Assembly (NCBI GenBank): GCA_002372875.1 | Contig: DFJD01000030.1 | Span: 1 to 23,652, forward strand | Source of the DNA: Clostridiales bacterium UBA3680 | GTDB taxonomy: Bacteria > Bacillota > Clostridia > Lachnospirales > CAG-274 | DNA length: 23,652 bases | Direction: 5' to 3' | Shown: positions 1 through 6,025 of the stretch, one piece after another | How positions within the stretch are numbered: position 1 is the first letter of the stretch | Layout of the letters: each line of letters begins with the position of its first letter | The notes under the pieces: generated by a model | Database searches by the model: none | What the model was told of the DNA's origin: nothing | Seen by the model: the letters and a program-made list of their open reading frames with translations, nothing else | Translations under genes and position numbers: made by a program

Positions 1-14
1 CCTTAACATATCCT

Positions 15-524
15 TTATGCTGTCTTATCAAGTTTGTATCTTTGTATGAATTTTGAAACAACCATTTTAAACAGCTCATTGTCTACCGTTGCACAACCTT
101 CTTTACAGGAAAAAGAAAGTTCATCGTTATCGGTATTGTACCAAGATACAAGTATTTTATCGTTTTCCTTCTCAAAAACAATATTTGCAAGTGTTTCATC
201 TCCGCAGGCGGTGCGAAGACGATGCCTTTTTCCCCAAGCTTTAAGCTCATCGTTCTTTTCAATGCAACGAGCATATTTTTCAGCCGAAGTTTTTGCGGGG
301 AAATCACAAGGAATATCGTCGTTTTTTGCGGTGTTTACGAATATTCTGAGCCATTCCACAAGTCTGTCTGTATCGATCTGAGCTGTAAATTCGTTTCCCA
401 AACGCTTATAGCCAAGCACATTTAAACCTTTAATATATATATATAGTGGGGTGAATCGTGTTTCATCCGTTAAACCGTATTCAAAAGCAAAATCATTTTT
501 GTTTCCTATTAAAACTGTATTCAT
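15..524 (-). CDS. Small hypothetical protein, possibly Imm42-like
   Basis: A 169-residue soluble protein with no signal peptide or membrane segment, so probably cytoplasmic. The start is fixed by a GGAGGT ribosome binding site (minus strand, 533-538) 8 nt before the ATG. The N-terminus (LIGNKNDFAFEYGL) and a central W-x-x-RH-x-LR stretch (about residues 97-104), followed by an acidic segment containing VSWYN, recall small proteins of the Imm42 immunity group found near polymorphic toxins. This is from memory of the family pattern and is weak. No toxin gene is visible in the window, but the gene's 3' side lies only 14 bases from the window edge, so the partner may be outside. It has its own promoter and is transcribed away from pta. 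I am sure it is a gene and unsure of its function. Confidence 0.72.
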   Translation of the reverse strand: MNTVLIGNKNDFAFEYGLTDETRFTPLYIYIKGLNVLGYKRLGNEFTAQIDTDRLVEWLRIFVNTAKNDDIPCDFPAKTSAEKYARCIEKNDELKAWGKRHRLRTACGDETLANIVFEKENDKILVSWYNTDNDELSFSCKEGCATVDNELFKMVVSKFIQRYKLDKTA

Positions 525-576
525 TTTATCCTACCTCCATTGTTGAACAGTATAATACAAAACAGATGAGTTTAAC

Positions 577-605
577 ATTATATTTTAATTACACATTTTT
601 TACAA
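577..605 (-). promoter_or_regulatory. Promoter for the 15-524 gene
   Basis: On the minus strand there is TTGTAA (600-605), a 17-base spacer and a perfect TATAAT (577-582). This is about 50 bases upstream of the ATG at 524, matching a housekeeping sigma factor promoter. Confidence 0.6.
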
Positions 606-716
606 CTATGGACACATAAACGAAAAAAACTAAAAAAATGCTTCATTCCGGAGGGGTACGTTTCCCCAAGGAGAACCCATTTGTTAGCTTCGATAACAGT
701 ATAGCATACAGTACCG

Positions 717-744
717 CAAATATCAAATATCAAATATCAAATAT
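717..744. repeat. Four tandem copies of CAAATAT
   Basis: The heptamer CAAATAT is repeated perfectly four times, head to tail, about 90 bases upstream of the pta -35 box. It could be slippage-prone simple sequence or a cluster of regulator half-sites; nothing in the sequence decides between these. Confidence 0.85.
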
Positions 745-833
745 GCAAACGAAACAATAATTAATATAGTTCAAATGAGGAAATATCTATAAAACATTCG
801 TTACAAAAAAATAATAAAATTTTAAAATTGGTA

Positions 834-862
834 TTGTTTATTTTTTTATTTGGGGTTATAAT
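834..862 (+). promoter_or_regulatory. Promoter for pta-ackA
   Basis: TTGTTT (834-839), a 17-base spacer and a perfect TATAAT (857-862). Transcription would start near 869, giving an unusually long leader of about 210 bases before the pta ATG at 1079. Confidence 0.6.
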
Positions 863-936
863 GAAAAAGTGTGTTGTTACACAAAGGTAACATAAAGGTT
901 ATCTAAAAACTCATAACTCGTATGATCAGATTTCTT

Positions 937-1016
937 ATTCGATCGTTTGCCATAGGCTGATAAACAATGTTTCGGTATTACCTTTTAATTGTTTGACTGC
1001 GGTCGAATAAACGATC
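937..1016 (+). promoter_or_regulatory. Potential structured leader RNA upstream of pta
   Basis: Within the pta leader, GATCGTTT (941-948) is perfectly complementary to AAACGATC (1009-1016) and could close a multi-branched structure. Inside it lie GCC/GGC (949-951 with 955-957), AAACAAT/ATTGTTT (962-968 with 988-994) and GAC/GTC (995-997 with 1002-1004). ATTCGA (937-942) and TCGAAT (1003-1008) give an alternative pairing that excludes the 8 bp stem. No known riboswitch consensus was recognised. In AT-rich sequence some pairings arise by chance, so this is a candidate only. Confidence 0.35.
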
Positions 1017-1078
1017 TCTGTTTTAATCCGACGGAAGTTTTTAGAAATATCCCCAAAAACCGAAAGGAGAATATAAAA

Positions 1079-2116
1079 ATGGGTATTTTAGACACATTAA
1101 AAGCTAAAGCAAAAGCCGACAAGAAGACTATTGTTCTTCCCGAATCCATGGACAAAAGAACATTTGAGGCTGCAGAGAAAATAATCAAAGAGGATCTTGC
1201 AAATATCGTAATTATCGGAACACCCGAGGAAATCGAAGAATATTCAAAGGGCTACGATATAAGCGGGGCAACGATTATCGATCCCTATAACGATCCCAAT
1301 AAGCAAAAATATATAGATAAATTTGTTGAGCTCAGAACAAAGGCTTACGCAAGAAAGGAAATAACACTTACCGCGGAAATTGCCGAAAAGGAAATTTTTA
1401 AACCCGGTAAAGACGGAAAGGTAGATTATATGACCTACGCTTGTCTTATGTGTAAGTGTTCCGATGCAGACGGTGCCGTATCAGGTGCTTGTCATGCAAC
1501 AGGCGATACCATTCGTCCCGCACTTCAACTTTTAAAATGCAAGCCCGGCGTATCGTCCGCTTCCGGTTTCTTCCTTATGGAGGTTCCCGATTGTGAGTAC
1601 GGAGACAATGGTGTGTTTGTGTTTGCCGACTGTGCTGTAAATATTGCACCTAACAGTGAACAGCTTGCCGAAATAGCTTCACTTTCTGCCGAGAGCTTTG
1701 AGGCTTTCACAGGCAAGAAAGCAAAAGTTGCAATGCTTTCCTTCTCTTCAAAAGGTAGTGCAAAAAGTGATGAAGTCACAAAGGTTGCGGATGCAACAGC
1801 AATTGCTAAAGAAAAATATCCCGATATTGAGCTTGACGGCGAACTTCAGTTAGATGCTGCAATTGTTCCTTCCGTAGGGCAGTCAAAAGCACCCGGAAGT
1901 TCCGTTGCAGGTAATGCAAATACACTTGTTTTCCCTTCTCTTGAAGCGGGAAATATCGGCTATAAGCTCGTACAAAGACTTGCAAAGGCAAATGCTTACG
2001 GTCCTGTCCTTCAGGGTCTTGCAATGCCCGTAAACGATCTTTCAAGAGGCTGCTATGCCGACGATATCGTAGGCACGGTAGTTATCACCGCTGTACAGGC
2101 ACAACTTGCAAAATAA
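1079..2116 (+). CDS. pta: Phosphate acetyltransferase
   Basis: Converts acetyl-CoA and phosphate to acetyl phosphate and CoA in the cytoplasm, the first step of ATP-yielding acetate formation (reversible for acetate uptake). The 345-residue product has the length of the stand-alone Pta family (about 330 residues) without the long N-terminal domain of the enterobacterial enzyme. Recognisable segments are the N-terminal KTIVLPESMDKRTFEAA, the SGACHATGDTIRPALQL region, PSVGQSKAPGSSVAGNANTLVFPSLEAGNIGYKLVQR, and the C-terminal GPVLQGLAMPVNDLSRGC substrate-binding part. ATG 1079 was chosen because GAAAGGAG (1062-1069) precedes it at proper spacing; upstream in-frame codons have no such site. ackA follows after 17 bases, so the two are surely cotranscribed from the promoter at 834-862. 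Identification is firm. Confidence 0.97.
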   Translation: MGILDTLKAKAKADKKTIVLPESMDKRTFEAAEKIIKEDLANIVIIGTPEEIEEYSKGYDISGATIIDPYNDPNKQKYIDKFVELRTKAYARKEITLTAEIAEKEIFKPGKDGKVDYMTYACLMCKCSDADGAVSGACHATGDTIRPALQLLKCKPGVSSASGFFLMEVPDCEYGDNGVFVFADCAVNIAPNSEQLAEIASLSAESFEAFTGKKAKVAMLSFSSKGSAKSDEVTKVADATAIAKEKYPDIELDGELQLDAAIVPSVGQSKAPGSSVAGNANTLVFPSLEAGNIGYKLVQRLAKANAYGPVLQGLAMPVNDLSRGCYADDIVGTVVITAVQAQLAK

Positions 2117-2133
2117 ATCCAAGGAGATAAAAA

Positions 2134-3330
2134 ATGAAAATATTAGTTATAAATTGCGGAAGCTCTTCATTAAAATATCAGCTTTACAACATGGAAAACA
2201 ATGAAGTCCTTGCAAAAGGCCTTGTAGAAAGAATAGGTATTGAAGGTTCAAATCTTCAACATACCCCTGCAGGAAAGGATAAGATTGTTTTTGAACAGCC
2301 TCTTGCAGATCATGGACAGGCTATCAAGCTTGTTATGGATAAGCTTACCGACAGCGAGGTAGGAGTAATTGCTTCCCTTGATGAAATAGACGGTATCGGT
2401 CACAGAGTTCTCCACGGAAGTGAAGACTTCAAGCAGTCTATAATTGTAGATGACAGAGCGAAAGAAATCATAAGAAGTCACTTCGATTTAGGTCCTCTTC
2501 ACATGCCCGCAAATCTTATGGGTATTGAGGCTTGCGAAAAACTTATGCCCGGCAAACCCAATATTGCCGTTTTTGATACAGCTTTCCATCAAACAATGCC
2601 CGCGAAGGCATATATGTATGCTCTCCCCTACGAATATTATGAGAAGTATTCCGTAAGAAGATACGGTTTCCACGGAACGAGCCATAAGTTTGTAACAAAG
2701 AGGGCTATTGAGATGCTTGGAGGAAAAGCTGAGGGAACCAAGATAATCACTTGTCACCTTGGTAACGGATCTTCTATTGCAGCAGTAAAAGACGGAAAAG
2801 TAATAGATACATCCATGGGTCTTACACCGCTTGCAGGATTTGAAATGGGTACTCGATGCGGAGATATTGACCCTGCAATTGTTCCCTTCCTTATGAAGAA
2901 AGAAAACCTCACTCCCGATGAAATTGATAACATTATGAACAAAAAGAGCGGTATTTTAGGTGTTACCGGTCGTTCAAGCGATTTCAGAGATGTTGAGGCA
3001 GGTATGAACGAGGGCGATGAAAGATGCAAACTTGCTCTTGACATGTTCAGATATCAAATCGCAAAGGTTATCGGTTCGTACTATATTGCTTTAGGCGGTT
3101 GCGATGCCATTGTATTTACGGCAGGTATCGGCGAAAACAACTCAGGACACAGAGCGGCAATATGTGAATATCTTTCCTGCTTGGGTCTTAAGATCGATAG
3201 CGAGAAAAATTCACAAAGAGGTAAGGAGATCGACTTCTCTGCTCCCGATTCCGCATTTAAAGCTTTCCTTATTCCCACAAACGAGGAATTGATGATTGCA
3301 CAGGATACAAAGGAACTGATTTCAAAATAA
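2134..3330 (+). CDS. ackA: Acetate kinase
   Basis: Transfers the phosphate of acetyl phosphate to ADP, giving acetate and ATP; it completes the Pta-AckA pathway with the gene just upstream. The 398-residue protein matches the normal length. Family landmarks in order: N-terminal ILVINCGSSSLKYQLY (the phosphate-1 loop), VLHGSE, FDTAFHQTMP, YGFHGTSHKF, the TCHLGNGSS phosphate-2 motif, STMGLTPL-type DTSMGLTPLAGFEMGTRCGDIDP, and the adenosine-binding TAGIGENN near the C-terminus. AAGGAG at 2121-2126 supports the ATG at 2134. The gene is followed by a palindromic repeat and a strong terminator. Nothing looks abnormal. Confidence 0.98.
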   Translation: MKILVINCGSSSLKYQLYNMENNEVLAKGLVERIGIEGSNLQHTPAGKDKIVFEQPLADHGQAIKLVMDKLTDSEVGVIASLDEIDGIGHRVLHGSEDFKQSIIVDDRAKEIIRSHFDLGPLHMPANLMGIEACEKLMPGKPNIAVFDTAFHQTMPAKAYMYALPYEYYEKYSVRRYGFHGTSHKFVTKRAIEMLGGKAEGTKIITCHLGNGSSIAAVKDGKVIDTSMGLTPLAGFEMGTRCGDIDPAIVPFLMKKENLTPDEIDNIMNKKSGILGVTGRSSDFRDVEAGMNEGDERCKLALDMFRYQIAKVIGSYYIALGGCDAIVFTAGIGENNSGHRAAICEYLSCLGLKIDSEKNSQRGKEIDFSAPDSAFKAFLIPTNEELMIAQDTKELISK

Positions 3331-3344
3331 TAAATGAGCATAAA

Positions 3345-3375
3345 TTAAGGAACCACTTAATCAGTGTTTCCTTAA
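3345..3375. repeat. Dispersed palindromic repeat, copy A
   Basis: An imperfect inverted repeat, TTAAGGAACCACT at the left and AGTGTTTCCTTAA at the right, with a 5-base centre. It belongs to the same family as the sequences at 8927-8960, 9191-9230 and 23589-23635. It lies between the ackA stop and its terminator. Confidence 0.75.
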
Positions 3376-3384
3376 ATGTTTCAC

Positions 3385-3419
3385 AAAAAAAGTCGCAGAA
3401 ATTTTTCTGCGACTTTTTT
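3385..3419 (+). terminator. Bidirectional terminator between ackA and LRR gene
   Basis: A long stem built around AGTCGCAGAAA and TTTCTGCGACT, flanked by A7 on the left and T6 on the right. It therefore works as an intrinsic terminator on both strands, ending the pta-ackA transcript and that of the convergent LRR gene at 3439-4584. Confidence 0.9.
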
Positions 3420-3438
3420 ATATTTTTTTACGTTGTTT

Positions 3439-4584
3439 TTACTCTGCTTGTACTTCTGTTTGATTGGTCTCCGTACTCTCGGGCACATATTTTTCGGGTG
3501 TAAAACCGTAAACCGTCACATCATCATCTTTTTCAAGGTTGTAAAGTCTTGTTTTGGAAACATCCAGCTCTTTTATTTCCGTATTCAATAAAGAAAGGGA
3601 GTTAAGCCCGTTGTTCTTTTCCAAATTAAGTTGTGTCAGCTTATTGTTATCACACACGAATGCTGTCAGTTCGGTTAAAGCGGATATATCTATTTCCGTC
3701 AATTCGTTTGAAGAACAATCAAGAATATTAAGATACTTACATCCCTTTAGATCAAGGTTGTTTATTTTATTTGCCTGACAATAAAGCTGTAAAAGAGAAG
3801 GATTATTCTCCGTTGAAATGGTGGTTATCTCATTTCCGGAACAGGTCATAAGCACAATATCCTTATTTTCGGATATGTCCAGTTCTTTAAGTTTATTGTT
3901 GTTGACATTGAGCATTTGAAGCTTTGTAAGTCCCTTTAAATCTATGCTTTCAATAGCGTTTGAATAGCAGTGAAAATATAAAAGAGAGCTGTCCGATGAT
4001 ACATCGATTTTTGTAAGATTGTTTGAAGAACAATACAGTGTATCAAGCTTTTCGTGATTACTTAAATCAAGTTCCGTAAGCTTGTTGTTATCAAGATTTA
4101 CATATGTAAGCATCTTGTTTTTTGAAAGATCGACGTTTTCTATTTCGTTGTCGGGGCAGTAAAGCACCTTCAAATTCTTAAGGTGTTCAATTCCGGCAAG
4201 CGTCTTTACTCCTTTTTGCGACAAGCCCGTATCTTTCCATTGGTCATCTTCATATTTTCCTATATTTTCGGCATTTTGTATTTCCGATATGTTTAATATA
4301 CCGTTTTCATTTGTGTCGAAATTTGTACTTATATATGAACGAAGAGCATCATCGGGAAAGTTCCCCTTAGAGATGGGAACAGAACCGTTCTCAAGATACC
4401 CGAGTGTTTGAAAATGGTGTATTACCGAGAAAATTGCTCCGACAAGAAGCAATATGGTTATGCATGAGAGCATAATCATTCCCGCCTTGTTTTTTCTGGG
4501 GTCGGTGCCTGCGGGAGTACCGCAGCGAGGACAATACAAATCGTCCTTAAGTAAATCATAATCGCAATTTAAGCATTTCATCAT
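3439..4584 (-). CDS. Zinc-ribbon, membrane-anchored LRR protein
   Basis: 381 residues of unknown function with a clear modular build. Residues 4-21 form a zinc ribbon (C4-x2-C7 and C18-x2-C21). Residues 35-57 are one hydrophobic membrane segment. A textbook EF-hand loop follows at 90-101 (D90, N92, N94, G95, L97, N98, E101). About ten leucine-rich repeats of roughly 21 residues run from about 135 to 365 (pattern L-x-x-L-x-C/V-x-x-N-x-L-x-x-L-D-L-S). The tail is short, acidic and polar. Topology inferred: zinc ribbon inside, calcium loop and LRRs outside. The 'FPDDALRSYI...FDTNENG...EI' stretch before the LRRs is common in Ruminococcus-like LRR proteins. Two adjacent ATGs exist (4584 and 4581); GGGAGAT supports either. 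A terminator-like hairpin sits directly upstream. A binding or adhesion role is likely but unproven. Confidence 0.85.
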   Translation of the reverse strand: MMKCLNCDYDLLKDDLYCPRCGTPAGTDPRKNKAGMIMLSCITILLLVGAIFSVIHHFQTLGYLENGSVPISKGNFPDDALRSYISTNFDTNENGILNISEIQNAENIGKYEDDQWKDTGLSQKGVKTLAGIEHLKNLKVLYCPDNEIENVDLSKNKMLTYVNLDNNKLTELDLSNHEKLDTLYCSSNNLTKIDVSSDSSLLYFHCYSNAIESIDLKGLTKLQMLNVNNNKLKELDISENKDIVLMTCSGNEITTISTENNPSLLQLYCQANKINNLDLKGCKYLNILDCSSNELTEIDISALTELTAFVCDNNKLTQLNLEKNNGLNSLSLLNTEIKELDVSKTRLYNLEKDDDVTVYGFTPEKYVPESTETNQTEVQAE

Positions 4585-4593
4585 TAATCTCCC

Positions 4594-4631
4594 AAAAAAA
4601 CGATGCCCACGGCTATGCTACAGGCATCGTT
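4594..4631 (-). terminator. Intrinsic terminator or attenuator before LRR gene
   Basis: On the minus strand AACGATGCC (4631-4623) pairs with GGCATCGTT (4607-4599), with a 15-base loop and a run of seven U (4600-4594). It lies downstream of the LRR gene ending at 4687, and its U-run is only a few bases before the GGGAG ribosome binding site and ATG of the next LRR gene (4584). GCCCAC (4642-4637) can instead pair with GTGGGC (4610-4605), which would break the top 3 bp of the terminator stem. Confidence 0.75.
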
Positions 4632-4686
4632 ATATTGTGGGCTCCCTTATATGGGTATCCCTTCATTTCCTCTTACATTTCCACAC

Positions 4687-6003
4687 TTATTTTGATTTTT
4701 TATCTTTTTTTGTTTTTTTATCGTCTTTCTTTTCATCCGGTTCAATATATTCAATATTCACATCACCGAAATAAAGAGTTTTGTCGTCAAGAGCACTACC
4801 CTTTACGCACTTTATATTTTTTAAATTAGTGCAGCCTAAAAATGAGCTCTTGGCAACAGTTGTAACATTTCCTTTGGAAACAAGCAGATTTAGAGCCGAA
4901 CAACCGGCAAAAGCATCTCTGCCTATCGTTTTAACCGATTTGGAAAGAGTAACTTCTTTAAGTTCTCGACAACACATAAACGATCTTTCTTTTATTTTCT
5001 TTACACTTTGTCCGTTTACTTTTTTTGGTATAACGACCTCCGAAACAGATCTGTCACAATCTATAACGGAACCGCTATCGGTATCAAAATAAATATATCC
5101 GCCTTTTACGGGCATTGTACAATTAGAAGGCAGCTTATCCATAGTAAGGGTGGTCGTTGTACCGTAATAAACCATAGATATACCTATGGGGTATATCATT
5201 TTGTTATCGGCTTCCGTGCCCCTTATACAGTAAACATATCTTAAAGAATCACAGCCGTAGAATGCATACTCATCTATAGTCCTTACCTTTTCGGGTACCA
5301 CACAACTTGTGGAATGACCTGCGGGATAAGCGATAAGGCGAACACCTCTTTTGTCATAAAGTACACCGTTTTCGTCGCTGTAATAAGCATTATCCTTGTC
5401 AATTTTTATTGATATAAGGTTTGAACAGCATTCAAAGGCATGAGATTGTATATTTGCAACCGTTGAAGGCACATTGATCTTATTTAAAAGATTACACATA
5501 TAAAAAGCATATGCTGCAATATTGACTGTGCCTCTGGGAACATCGTACACTCCGGATCTGCCCATAGGAAAATTGATAAGGGTAGAATAGTTTTCGCTAA
5601 AGAGGACTCCGTCAATATCGGAATAAGTTGCATTGTCGGGGTCTACCTTAATATTGAGAAGAAGAGGGCAGCTTTTAAATGCCCAAACACCCACATTTAC
5701 AATGCTTTTGGGAATATACACTTCTCGCAGTGAAGTACATCTTTTGAAGGCACTCTTGTCAATTTCAAGCACAGGTTTTCCGTTTATTTCTTCGGGAATG
5801 TTGATTTTTGTAACTGTGGGATCAGCACCTTCAACATTTCCGTATGTAAGGTCTATATATATATTTCCGCCTTCGGCAGGATACTCCACAACATTTGAAG
5901 GAACATCATATTCATGATATATCGGTTCGGGGGATGAAACAGTTCTTTGCGGGGTGGAAACTATGATATTTTTACCTTTATCTCTTGTGTTGTTGTCAGC
6001 CAT
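4687..6003 (-). CDS. BspA-like leucine-rich repeat protein (LRR_5 type)
   Basis: A 438-residue repeat protein of unknown function. It carries BspA/Treponema-type leucine-rich repeats, seen as recurring I-P-x-x-V-x-x-I-x-x-x-A-F-x-x-C-x-x-L units. It has two copies of a roughly 50-residue module with the pattern P-V/A-x-GG-x-I-Y-x-D...G-x-V...V-x-x-x-x-IP (about residues 41-90 and 296-345). It also has two 'Y-S-D-x-x-GVL' inserts, each followed by a YP/FP turn. There is no signal peptide, lipobox, sortase motif or membrane segment, which is odd for a family usually exposed at the surface. The C-terminus is very rich in lysine (KKDDKKTKKDKKSK). AGGAGTG precedes the ATG at 6003. It is cotranscribed with the LRR gene upstream (22-base gap). 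Confidence 0.85.
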   Translation of the reverse strand: MADNNTRDKGKNIIVSTPQRTVSSPEPIYHEYDVPSNVVEYPAEGGNIYIDLTYGNVEGADPTVTKINIPEEINGKPVLEIDKSAFKRCTSLREVYIPKSIVNVGVWAFKSCPLLLNIKVDPDNATYSDIDGVLFSENYSTLINFPMGRSGVYDVPRGTVNIAAYAFYMCNLLNKINVPSTVANIQSHAFECCSNLISIKIDKDNAYYSDENGVLYDKRGVRLIAYPAGHSTSCVVPEKVRTIDEYAFYGCDSLRYVYCIRGTEADNKMIYPIGISMVYYGTTTTLTMDKLPSNCTMPVKGGYIYFDTDSGSVIDCDRSVSEVVIPKKVNGQSVKKIKERSFMCCRELKEVTLSKSVKTIGRDAFAGCSALNLLVSKGNVTTVAKSSFLGCTNLKNIKCVKGSALDDKTLYFGDVNIEYIEPDEKKDDKKTKKDKKSK

Positions 6004-6025
6004 TTAATCACTCCTGTCACTAATT

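Larger units (their letters stand above)
525..1078. other. Intergenic region between hypothetical gene and pta
   Basis: About 550 bases without a credible gene. It holds the minus-strand promoter (577-605), an AT-rich stretch with one GC-rich patch at 646-677 (GGGG/CCCC could form a weak 4 bp hairpin, 653-656 with 664-667), a 4 x 7 bp tandem repeat (717-744), the plus-strand pta promoter (834-862) and a roughly 210-base untranslated leader. A 30-codon in-frame extension of pta beginning with TTG at 989 exists, but it lacks a ribosome binding site and I do not regard it as coding. Confidence 0.6.

Noticed and set aside
1..8. CCTTAACA at the left edge resembles the end of the palindromic repeat (8955-8962)
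   Set aside because: Eight bases in AT-rich DNA are too few to call, and the rest would be outside the window.
646..677. GC-rich patch with GGGG/CCCC that looked like part of a structured RNA
   Set aside because: Only a 4 bp stem is supported and no known RNA family consensus could be matched; not listed as a separate RNA.
989..1078. Upstream in-frame extension of pta from a TTG codon
   Set aside because: No ribosome binding site, no similarity to the Pta N-terminus, and a proper GAAAGGAG site exists before ATG 1079.
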